Assembly (NCBI GenBank): GCA_005885565.1
Contig: VAXK01000210.1
Coordinates: 1-29,666, forward strand
Origin: Actinomycetota bacterium
Lineage (GTDB): Bacteria; Actinomycetota; Thermoleophilia; Gaiellales; Gaiellaceae
DNA: 29,666 nt
Reading direction: 5' to 3'
The notes under the pieces were generated by a model, which saw only the letters and a program-made list of their open reading frames with translations, did no database searches and was not told the origin of the DNA. Position numbers and translations under genes: made by a program. Shown one piece after another: positions 1 to 6,461 of this stretch (position 1 is the stretch's first letter; the number at the start of each line of letters is the position of its first letter).

Positions 1-1213
1 GGTCGGCTTCGCCTTCCGGCTCCTGCTCGTGCTCGCGCTCTACGCGCTCGCGCGCCGGTTCGCCGAGCTGCCCGCGCTCGCGGGCGGGATCCTCGCCGCG
101 TGCCTCGTCGCGGCCGACGGGGTCAACGCCGACAACCACGTCACCGCGCTCGCGCTGACGGTGCTCGCGCTCGTCGTGCTGGCGCAGCGGGGCGGCACGC
201 CGCGCCTCGTGCTCGCCGGGCTCGCGGCCGGCGCCGCCGCGCTCTTCAGCGTGGAGTTCGTGGTCGTCGCGCCCCTGGCGGCGCTGCCGCTCCTCCTCCG
301 GGCCGGACGCAGGGCGTTCGCGTGGTTCGGCGCGGGCGTTGCGGTCGCGCTGCTCCCGTACGCGCCGCTCGCCGTCGCGGCGGGGTCGCACCGGATCGGG
401 AAGAACGTCGGCGACCTGCTCGCGACCGGCCGCGACCGCCGCCTCCCGCTCACGCTCGGCTCGGAGAGCGGCCGGCTCCTCGTCGTGCTCTTCGCGGCCC
501 TGGTGCTCCTGGCGCTCGTCAGCCGCTGGAGGCCGATCCTCGGCTCGCTGCTCGTGCTCGCGCTCTTCCAGGCCCTCTACGGGCTGTGGCGCGCGGATCC
601 CAAGCACCTCGTGACCGCCGCGGTCGTCCCCCTGGCGGCGGCGCCTACCGCCGCGTCCCTCGTCGTGCGCCGCCGCCACATGGCGGCCGCGCTGGGCGCG
701 GCCGCAGCGATCCTCGTCGTCTTCGCCTCGGTGCACTACGTCCGCGGCGGCGTCTCTCGCAACGCGAAGCTCGTGCTCGGCCGCGCGCCCGTGCACGTCG
801 TCTCGTACGGCGGCCGCTCCTTCCGGCTCGAGTCGGCGGAGGATGCGCGCGACCTCCGGCGGGCGATCGCAACCGAGGCGCGACTCGCACGACCCGGCGG
901 CACCCTCTTCGTCGGCCCGCGCGACCTCCGGCGAACGGCGGGGAACGACGCGTTCGTCTACTACCTCCTCCCCCAGCAGCGCCCCGCGTCCTTCTACGTC
1001 GAGCTCGACCCGGTCGCCTCGCGCGCGGGCTCCGGTCTGGCCGGAGACCTCCGGCACGCCGACCTCCTGCTCCTCGGCGGCCCGTGGGACTCGCTCCACG
1101 AGGCGAACGCCTCGTCGCACGACGGCTCGCCCGCAGCCGACGAGGTCGTCGCCCGCCTGTTCTGCGGCCGCGGGCGCTTCGGAACGTACGAGGTGCTCGC
1201 GCGCTGCCGCTGA
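1..1213 (+). CDS. Polytopic membrane protein, GT-C glycosyltransferase-like, 5'-truncated by the window edge
   Basis: The reading frame is already open at base 2, so the true start lies outside the window; a GTG at 29 is only an internal candidate. About 400 residues are visible. The first ~250 form a series of hydrophobic segments rich in Leu, Ala and Val separated by short Arg-rich loops, followed by a soluble C-terminal part of ~150 residues beginning near the HYVRGG stretch. The layout resembles the C-terminal half of dolichyl-phosphate-mannose-dependent (GT39/ArnT-like) transferases, which carry a short domain after the membrane bundle. The catalytic N-terminal loop would be upstream, so the glycosyltransferase reading is an inference from architecture. 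The stop codon sits inside a palindrome at 1209-1227. Confidence 0.6.
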   Translation, partial: VGFAFRLLLVLALYALARRFAELPALAGGILAACLVAADGVNADNHVTALALTVLALVVLAQRGGTPRLVLAGLAAGAAALFSVEFVVVAPLAALPLLLRAGRRAFAWFGAGVAVALLPYAPLAVAAGSHRIGKNVGDLLATGRDRRLPLTLGSESGRLLVVLFAALVLLALVSRWRPILGSLLVLALFQALYGLWRADPKHLVTAAVVPLAAAPTAASLVVRRRHMAAALGAAAAILVVFASVHYVRGGVSRNAKLVLGRAPVHVVSYGGRSFRLESAEDARDLRRAIATEARLARPGGTLFVGPRDLRRTAGNDAFVYYLLPQQRPASFYVELDPVASRAGSGLAGDLRHADLLLLGGPWDSLHEANASSHDGSPAADEVVARLFCGRGRFGTYEVLARCR

Positions 1214-1227
1214 GGCGGCGCCTCAGC
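1209..1227 (+). terminator. Perfect GC palindrome at the stop of the first gene
   Basis: GCTGAGGC-GGC-GCCTCAGC forms an 8-bp stem with a 3-base loop and includes the TGA stop of the membrane protein gene. No T-run follows, so it may be an intrinsic-like stop or a convergent structural element. Its 3' half (GCGGCGCCTCAGC) also matches part of the repeat at 1247-1332. Confidence 0.4.
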
Positions 1228-1246
1228 CCGCGGGAAGACGCCGATC

Positions 1247-1332
1247 GTGTCGACCGGTCGTTTCAGACGGACGAGCGGGAGACCCGCCCGTCCTGAAGTC
1301 GGCGCCGCAAGCGGCGCCTCAGCCGCCGCCGA
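1247..1332 (-). repeat. Dispersed 86-base structured repeat, copy 1, overlapping a gene 3' end
   Basis: This stretch is nearly identical to 12072-12156: about five substitutions and one 1-base gap. It carries two inverted repeats. One is GGACGAGCGGG-aga-CCCGCCCGTCC at 1269-1293, the other GGCGCCG-CAAG-CGGCGCC at 1301-1318. The last three glycine codons and the TGA of the minus-strand proline-rich gene lie inside the repeat, exactly as the end of rseP lies inside copy 2. It begins with GTGTCGACCGGTCG in both copies. It may act as a terminator for the minus-strand gene; no transposase gene is near. Confidence 0.75.
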
Positions 1333-2074
1333 CGACGCGCAGGATCCCAACCAGCACGACGATCGCGCCGCCGACGAGCGCGAGGTCGATCCGGTGGACG
1401 ACGACGACGTTGTGGACCAGCGAGGGCCGGATCGCCGGCGACGGAAGCATCGAGCCGACGAGGAGGAGGAGCCCGCAGGCGCCGGCCAGGAGCAGGAACA
1501 GGCCCGCGTGCGACGAGCTCGGCCGGCCGACCGTGAGCGAGGTCGACGCCGCCAGCACGCCGATCGTCACGGGGGCCGCCGGCGGGACCCAGTCGGCGCC
1601 CCTCGGCGGGCCGCCCGAGCCCCGGCCCCACGGCTTCGGGGCCACGACCGCCGGGTCGCGGTGCCGATGACGCGCCTTCGCCGTGTGCTTCACGTGCTTG
1701 CGCGGCTTGGCCGGCGGGGGCGGAGGCGGAGGAGGGGAGGCCGGCGGAGGCGTGACGACGGCCGGAGCCGGCGGCGGCGCAGGCGGAGGAGGAGGCGGAG
1801 GCGTCGGCGCCGGCGGAGGCGACGGCGGCGGAGGAGGTGGAGGCGCCGGCGGAGGAGGTGGAGGCGCCGGCGGAGGAGGCGGCGGCGGCTTGGGCTTCGG
1901 CGGCGGCGGGTCCGGCTTGGGAGTCGTCGTCGGCGGGGGCTGAGGGGGGATCGTCGTCGTCAGGACGGAGTCGATACCGCGGATCCCCGCCAGCGCGCCC
2001 GCCGCCGCGAAGCCGCCCACGGCCACGACCGACGCGGCCAGCACAGCGGCCGGTCGACGCATGCGCCGGGTCAT
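1319..2074 (-). CDS. Proline-rich membrane protein of unknown function
   Basis: The 251-residue product starts with MTRRMRRPAAVLAASVVAV, an Arg-rich head and a hydrophobic segment that reads as a signal peptide or membrane anchor. It continues with a ~100-residue low-complexity tract of prolines mixed with Thr, Lys and Ala (coded by 1700-1945), then a basic linker. The end has two hydrophobic segments (LFLLLAGACGLLLLVG and LALVGGAIVVLVGIL) separated by ~25 residues. This suggests a protein anchored at both ends with a rigid extended spacer that could span the wall. The ATG at 2074 is chosen because it precedes the hydrophobic segment directly; a GTG at 2122, immediately after the upstream stop, is an alternative. 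It lies 48 bases downstream of the HYR-repeat gene and is probably co-transcribed with it. No known family is recognised. Confidence 0.7.
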   Translation of the reverse strand: MTRRMRRPAAVLAASVVAVGGFAAAGALAGIRGIDSVLTTTIPPQPPPTTTPKPDPPPPKPKPPPPPPPAPPPPPPAPPPPPPPSPPPAPTPPPPPPPAPPPAPAVVTPPPASPPPPPPPPAKPRKHVKHTAKARHRHRDPAVVAPKPWGRGSGGPPRGADWVPPAAPVTIGVLAASTSLTVGRPSSSHAGLFLLLAGACGLLLLVGSMLPSPAIRPSLVHNVVVVHRIDLALVGGAIVVLVGILRVVGGG

Positions 2075-2122
2075 GTGGAAAGCCCCGCGACCAACGCTTC
2101 CTCTCCTCCGCTCACAGTACAC

Positions 2123-4816
2123 CTACGGCGCGTACGCGAACGAGCTCGTGCCGAGCAGCGCCCCGTACTCCGGATTGGCGCGGGTGCCGTGCGCAGGCCA
2201 GACGTACCAGCGGTAGGCCCCCGCGCTCATCCGGTAGCGCCGCTTGTCGTACTTCCACGTCTTCTTGAGGAGGAAGGCGCTCTTCGTCGGCCAGGCGCTC
2301 AGGACCTTCCTGTTCCCGCGGAAGACCTGGACGTTGAAGAAGTTCGCATCGCCGATCCAGACGAGCTTCGGCGGCTTCTTCACCTTGGCGCCGTCGGGCG
2401 GGGCGGTCAGGAGCAGGCGCTTCGGCGTGGCCGCGGCCGCGACGCCGCCCGACGCGTTCCCGGTCTGGTCGTACGCGACGAGGACGTACCGGTACGACAC
2501 GTCGTTCGTGACGTTGCGGTCGACGAGCTGAACCCCGTTGCCGTGGTAGACGGTCGTCGGCTCGGCGCCGGGCGTGGGCAGCGACCGCGTGATCTGGACG
2601 TACGCGAAGTCCTTCGCCTTGGGGTTCTTCCACCGCAGGCGGACGAGCCGGTTGCCGACCTTCACGGTCACGCCGCTCACCTCGTCCGGAGGCGTGCGGT
2701 CGACCACCGTCGGCGGGAGCTGCGGCGTGCCGGCGGGCGGCTGCGGCTTCACCGTCAGCACGGCCGTCCCGCGCGTGCTGTTGCCGCTCGCGTCGGTCGC
2801 GACGAACGTGATCGTGTCGTTCCCGACCGGGAGCGACCGCGGCGCGTCGTTCGTGACCGAGGGGTGGTCGTCGACGAGATCCGTCGCGGCGGCGGCGTTC
2901 AGGAACGACTGCACGACGGGGTCGTCGACCGAGATGCCGCCCGGGCTCGTCGCGTACACCGACGCGTTCGGGGGCAGGACGAGGCGCGGCGGCGTCGTGT
3001 CGAGCACGTCCACCTCGAACACGGCCGACGCGGTGTTGCCGTGGGAGTCCGTCGCGGTGCAGTGGACCTTCGTCAGGCCGAGCGCGAAGACCTTGCCGGA
3101 GAGCGGCGAGCACGTGACCGGAAGCGGACCGTCGACGTTGTCGACGGCCGTCGGCGCGACATAGGTCACGACCGACCCGTTCGGCGTGTCGGCCTCGCGC
3201 TTCGTGTTCGCGGGCACGTTCTTGAAGGCGGGCGGCGTCACGTCGACGAGGACGACGGTGACCTTGAACGTGGCCTGGCTCGAGTTTCCGTGCGCGTCCT
3301 TCGCGGTGCAGGTGACGGTGGTGGTGCCGACGACGAAGACGGCGCCCGAGGCGGGAGTGCAGTCGGGCGTGATCGGCCCGTCCAGGTTGTCGGTCGCGCT
3401 CGCCGTGTAGGTGACCGCGGCGCCGGCCGGATCGGGAGTGGTGGCCGAGATGTCGTCCGGCACGGTGATCACGGGCGCGGTCGTGTCGACGAGGACGACG
3501 GTGATCGTGAAGCTCTTCTGCGCCGTGTTGCCGTGCGCGTCGGTCGCGCTGCACGTGACGGTGTTCGGCCCCACGGGGAACTTGCTTCCGGAGGCCGGGC
3601 TGCACGTCGGCGAGATCGCCCCGTCGACGTTGTCGTGCGCGCTCGCCGAGTAGGTGACGGTCGTCCCCGACGGATCCGGCGTGTTGCGGCTGAAGCTCGC
3701 CGGCACCGTGATCACCGGCGGCGTCGTGTCGACGAGGTTCACGGTCACGGTGAAGCCCTTCTGCGCGCTGTTGCCGTGCGAGTCGGTCGCCGTGCACGTG
3801 ACGCTCGTCGGGCCGAGCGGGAAGGTGCTGCCCGACGCGGGCGTGCAGCTCGGGGTGATCGGGCCGTCGAGGTTGTCGTTCGCGCTCGCGGAGTAGGTCA
3901 CGGTCGTCCCCGACGGGTTCGGCGTGCTCACGCTGAAGCTCGCCGGCACGCTGATGACGGGCGCCGTGTGGTCGACGAGGTTCACGGTGACGTCGAAGTC
4001 GGCGCTGCCGGTGTTCCCGTGCGAGTCGGTGGCGGTGCAGGTGACCTTCGTCGTCCCGACGGGGAACGTGCTCCCGGACGACGGGCTGCAGCTCGCGGGG
4101 AGCGGCCCGTCGACGTTGTCGTTCGCGCTCGCCGAGAACGTCACGGTCCTGCCGCCGCTCGACTCGGTGTCGACCGAGAAGTCGGCCGGGACGGTCACGA
4201 CCGGAGGCGTCGTGTCGTTGAGCGTCACGGTGACCGTGAAGGAGTCGGAGCCCGTGTTCCCGTGCGCGTCGGTGGCGCTACACGTGACCGTCGTCGTGCC
4301 GACGGGGAAGTTGCTCCCGGACGCGGGGCTGCACGTGGGCGTGAGCGGGCCGTCCACGACGTCGTTCGCGCCGGCGCTGCCGTAGGTGACCGTCTTCCCG
4401 CCGGGGTCGTTCGTCGACGTGGACACGTTCGCCGGAGCGGTGACGGTGGGCGGCGTCGTGTCCTGCACGGTGACGGTTCCCGTCGTCTCCACGGGAGTCG
4501 AGTCGTCGGTCGTCGTGTCGCAGGTGACCGTCGTCTGCCCCAGCGGGAAGTGGCCGCTGACGTCGAAGTCGCCGCTCCCGCTCGTTCCCGACGGGACGTC
4601 GCAGGTCGCCGCGAGCGGGTTCCCGCTCGTCGGGTCGAACGCCTTGACGTTGTACGTCGCGTCCGCGCCGTCGGACCCGGTCGCCTCGACGGTGGGGCTC
4701 GACACCCGGAGCGCCGGCGGGTCGGAGTGCGCGGCAGCCGGAACGAGGCCCACCAAGACCAGCACTCCAGTGACGCCGGCGCGCCGCAGCATCCCAACCC
4801 CTCGCCTCGGAATCAT
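2123..4816 (-). CDS. Secreted HYR-domain repeat surface protein
   Basis: The product has 897 residues. A signal peptide covers about residues 1-28 (basic start, then VTGVLVLVGLVPAAA). A diverged first unit follows at ~32-118, then seven HYR-type immunoglobulin-like units of ~80 residues starting near 120, 200, 281, 362, 442, 523 and 604. Each unit opens with D-x-T-x-P and contains a VTC-x-A-x-D-x-x-GN core typical of the HYR (hyalin repeat) family. Two further beta-sandwich regions, fibronectin III-like, lie near 704-795 and 802-897. There is no LPXTG sorting signal, so it is probably secreted or held non-covalently. HYR modules are associated with adhesion and extracellular matrix; adhesin is an inference. 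Start: ATG at 4816 with GGAGAG six bases upstream and a good promoter at 4854-4882. Confidence 0.85.
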   Translation of the reverse strand: MIPRRGVGMLRRAGVTGVLVLVGLVPAAAHSDPPALRVSSPTVEATGSDGADATYNVKAFDPTSGNPLAATCDVPSGTSGSGDFDVSGHFPLGQTTVTCDTTTDDSTPVETTGTVTVQDTTPPTVTAPANVSTSTNDPGGKTVTYGSAGANDVVDGPLTPTCSPASGSNFPVGTTTVTCSATDAHGNTGSDSFTVTVTLNDTTPPVVTVPADFSVDTESSGGRTVTFSASANDNVDGPLPASCSPSSGSTFPVGTTKVTCTATDSHGNTGSADFDVTVNLVDHTAPVISVPASFSVSTPNPSGTTVTYSASANDNLDGPITPSCTPASGSTFPLGPTSVTCTATDSHGNSAQKGFTVTVNLVDTTPPVITVPASFSRNTPDPSGTTVTYSASAHDNVDGAISPTCSPASGSKFPVGPNTVTCSATDAHGNTAQKSFTITVVLVDTTAPVITVPDDISATTPDPAGAAVTYTASATDNLDGPITPDCTPASGAVFVVGTTTVTCTAKDAHGNSSQATFKVTVVLVDVTPPAFKNVPANTKREADTPNGSVVTYVAPTAVDNVDGPLPVTCSPLSGKVFALGLTKVHCTATDSHGNTASAVFEVDVLDTTPPRLVLPPNASVYATSPGGISVDDPVVQSFLNAAAATDLVDDHPSVTNDAPRSLPVGNDTITFVATDASGNSTRGTAVLTVKPQPPAGTPQLPPTVVDRTPPDEVSGVTVKVGNRLVRLRWKNPKAKDFAYVQITRSLPTPGAEPTTVYHGNGVQLVDRNVTNDVSYRYVLVAYDQTGNASGGVAAAATPKRLLLTAPPDGAKVKKPPKLVWIGDANFFNVQVFRGNRKVLSAWPTKSAFLLKKTWKYDKRRYRMSAGAYRWYVWPAHGTRANPEYGALLGTSSFAYAP
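2990..4470 (-). repeat. Tandem ~240-base coding repeats (HYR units)
   Basis: Direct repeats with a period of 240-243 bases encode the consecutive HYR domains. The most alike are the central units between about 3250 and 4220, suggesting recent duplication or homogenisation. They are protein-coding modules, not a CRISPR array. Confidence 0.8.
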
Positions 4817-4853
4817 GTTTGGCTCTCCGCTCCCCCGAGCGTTGCGAATGTTG

Positions 4854-4882
4854 ATCGTAAGTCGTATCGACGGATGTGTCCA
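4854..4882 (-). promoter_or_regulatory. Sigma-70-like promoter for the HYR-repeat gene
   Basis: On the minus strand TGGACA (4882-4877) and TACGAT (4859-4854) are separated by exactly 17 bases. The -10 box ends 37 bases before the ATG at 4816. The two boxes match the consensus at 5/6 and 4/6 positions. Confidence 0.6.
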
Positions 4883-4917
4883 GCAGGACCGCGCCGCCGC
4901 GGGCACACTCTAGGCCG

Positions 4918-5514
4918 ATGAAGCGCGCCACTCTCCTCGCGCTCCTCGCTCTCGGCGCAACTGGCGGCGCCGTCCAGGCCGCGATCCACCAGGGAACGCT
5001 GAGGATCCCGGTGTGTCAGCGGACGACGTCGGACGCGCGGCCGTACGTCCGCGTCGTCGTACGGACTCGAGCGCAGCTTCGTGCTCATCTCGCTCGCCAC
5101 GCCGACATAGTCCCAGTTCAGGGCGCCTGCCCCAAGGTCCCCGTGACGCCGACGCGCGGCGGGCGAGAGCTCACGGCGAACCTGAGCGGCGCCGACGAGA
5201 AGCCGTCCGGCGACCCCGACGGCCTCGGCGTCGCCTCCGTCAGGTCGCTGCCGGGCCTGGGGCAGCTCTGCTACCAGGTCACCGTGAGCAGGATCGAGCT
5301 GCCGGCGACGGCGGCTCGCATCCAGCTCGTCTCGACGGGGAAGGCCGTCGTGCCGCTGCGGGCCCCCGACGCCGCGACGGGGGTCTCGAGCGGCTGCCCG
5401 AACGTGAGCCGGACGCTGGTGCGGGCGATCCTGGCGCGTCCGCCGGCGTACTACCTGAACGTCGCCACACGGGACTTTCCGGACGGCGCCATTCGCGGCA
5501 CGCTCGGCCGGTAG
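4918..5514 (+). CDS. Secreted CHRD-domain protein
   Basis: The 198-residue product begins with MKRATLLALLALGATGGAVQA, a clear signal peptide. Residues ~82-198 resemble a CHRD domain: ELTANLSGADEKP near the start and the closing pattern YYLNVATRDFPDGAIRGTLG, close to the Y-x-N-x-H-T-x-x-x-P-x-G-x-I-R-G-x-L ending of that family. CHRD domains are extracellular beta-rich modules of unclear biochemical role in bacteria. Four cysteines are present (positions ~32, 68, 117 and 160), which could form disulphides outside the cell. The ATG at 4918 is preferred over the frame opening at 4876 because it precedes the signal peptide; its ribosome-binding site is poor. The gene is divergent from the HYR-repeat gene with a ~100-base shared promoter region, which suggests related surface functions. 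Confidence 0.75.
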   Translation: MKRATLLALLALGATGGAVQAAIHQGTLRIPVCQRTTSDARPYVRVVVRTRAQLRAHLARHADIVPVQGACPKVPVTPTRGGRELTANLSGADEKPSGDPDGLGVASVRSLPGLGQLCYQVTVSRIELPATAARIQLVSTGKAVVPLRAPDAATGVSSGCPNVSRTLVRAILARPPAYYLNVATRDFPDGAIRGTLGR

Positions 5515-5536
5515 CCTCGGCGCCGGCGGGCGACCG

Positions 5537-5932
5537 GTGTATCGTCGGCCGGTGGAGAGCGAGTCGACGCGGCTATTGATCGCGCCGCACGTCCAGGCGA
5601 CGCTCCTCGCCGAGGCGATCCAGACCGCCGAGGTCGGCTTCCTCGTCTGGGACGACGACCGGCACTACATCGCCGCGAACACGGCGGCGTGCTCGCTGCT
5701 CGGCTGCACGCTCGAGCAGCTCCTGGGCTCGGTCGTCGGCGAGCGAACCGTGGAGGGCAAGGAGCTCGTCGAGCGGGTCGTGCGCGGCCACGGCGGCCGC
5801 GGCCGGGTGGCGTTCGAGCGCTTCGACGGCGGGACGGCGGAGCTCGAGTACCTGACGTTCTCGACGAAGACCGCCGGCCTCCCGTACATGGCGAGCGTCA
5901 TCTGGCCGGCAGAAGGCGCCGCCGCCCGCTAA
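5537..5932 (+). CDS. Small single-domain PAS protein
   Basis: The 131-residue product is essentially one PAS domain. The segment at ~24-65 (LAEAIQTAEVGFLVWDDD, then IAANTAACSLLGCTLEQLLG) is the classic PAS start, in which a question about a present state is followed by A-C-x-L-L-G-x-x-x-x-x-L-x-G. No kinase, GGDEF or DNA-binding domain follows, so it would be a stand-alone sensor or a partner of another protein. The start is uncertain: GTG at 5537 has GGCGGG nearby; GTG at 5552 is an alternative with no visible site. It lies 22 bases after the CHRD gene on the same strand, and a hairpin terminator at 6007-6041 follows. Ligand unknown. Confidence 0.7.
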   Translation: MYRRPVESESTRLLIAPHVQATLLAEAIQTAEVGFLVWDDDRHYIAANTAACSLLGCTLEQLLGSVVGERTVEGKELVERVVRGHGGRGRVAFERFDGGTAELEYLTFSTKTAGLPYMASVIWPAEGAAAR

Positions 5933-6006
5933 CGGAACGGCCGATCGCTGCCGAAAACCCGGTGTGAGGCGGCGTTTTGGTCTTCTCCTTTGGCGTCGCC
6001 CAGTGG

Positions 6007-6041
6007 GGGGCCTTGCCATGAGCCGTAGTTGGCGAGGCCCC
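6007..6041 (+). terminator. Hairpin terminator or leader hairpin between the PAS gene and the YcaO locus
   Basis: GGGGCCTTGCC (6007-6017) pairs with GGCGAGGCCCC (6031-6041) over 11 bp including one G-T pair, with a 13-base loop. It is followed by TCTTTC. It lies 75 bases after the PAS gene stop and 100 bases before the 80-residue protein gene, so it most likely ends the PAS transcript; an attenuator in the leader of the next operon is possible. Confidence 0.6.
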
Positions 6042-6142
6042 TCTTTCGCGACTCGAGCGGCGTCGAGGCGTTCCCAACCGCCGTCCGCGCCTGTTAGGTT
6101 CACGGCCGCTGCGGTCAAGGTCAACGAGGAGAAGGGGAAGAC

Positions 6143-6385
6143 ATGCCGAGGTTGGATAAGAAGGTCGAGAACGTCGCGCTCAGCCTGGACCAGTTGCTGA
6201 AGCTTCTCGGTGGAACCGCTGACCAGCGCGAGCGGTTCTGGGAGATCGTCAAGGGCATCACCACACCCGTCCAATACAGGCTCACGAACGCCGCGCTCAC
6301 CGCCGTCCAGACGGAGCTGAAGTCGGCGCACAACATCCTCTCCGACGTCAAGGCGGCTGCAGGAGAGATCCAGAAGGAACGTTGA
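6143..6385 (+). CDS. 80-residue helical protein in the YcaO locus, possible substrate or partner
   Basis: The ATG at 6143 has a strong site (GGAGAAGGGGAAG) upstream, so translation is well supported. The sequence is hydrophilic and helix-favouring with a pattern of Leu/Val heptads (LDQLLKLLGG, then ALTAVQTELKSAHNILSD). There is no signal peptide, no membrane segment and no cysteine. It sits 76 bases before the YcaO gene on the same strand, and no other gene intervenes. In TOMM clusters a short gene in this position usually encodes the precursor peptide, but the typical Cys/Ser/Thr-rich core is missing here; only ITT and LTNAALT offer Ser/Thr side chains. It is not recognised as NHLP- or PqqD-like. 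Function unknown. Confidence 0.75.
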   Translation: MPRLDKKVENVALSLDQLLKLLGGTADQRERFWEIVKGITTPVQYRLTNAALTAVQTELKSAHNILSDVKAAAGEIQKER

Positions 6386-6461
6386 CCCCCGCGGCGACTC
6401 GGCCGTCCTGAACCTCGATCTGCACGGGACCACGCTGGAAGCCGGGCTGAAGCGCGTCCTC

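Noticed and set aside
1700..1945. GGCGGAGGAGG-like low-complexity tract as a regulatory repeat
   Set aside because: It is fully explained as proline codons on the minus strand of the proline-rich protein.
2990..4470. Regular ~240-base repeats as a possible CRISPR or satellite array
   Set aside because: Period, codon phase and protein content show consecutive HYR domains; there are no short identical repeats with unique spacers.
4842..4870. Plus-strand promoter TTGCGA-17-TATCGA for the CHRD gene
   Set aside because: The -10 match is poor and the sequence overlaps the better minus-strand promoter, so it is not listed as a feature.
1247..4921. A 1224-residue plus-strand open frame across the HYR and proline-rich genes
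   Set aside because: The translation is a run of Arg, Asp and Val without domains, as expected for the antisense of GC-rich coding DNA. The minus-strand frames show signal peptides and recognisable HYR domains.
5964..6200. Short plus-strand frame before the 80-residue gene as a RiPP precursor
   Set aside because: It overlaps the better-supported ATG with a strong ribosome-binding site, runs through the terminator hairpin, and has an Arg-rich shadow-like composition.
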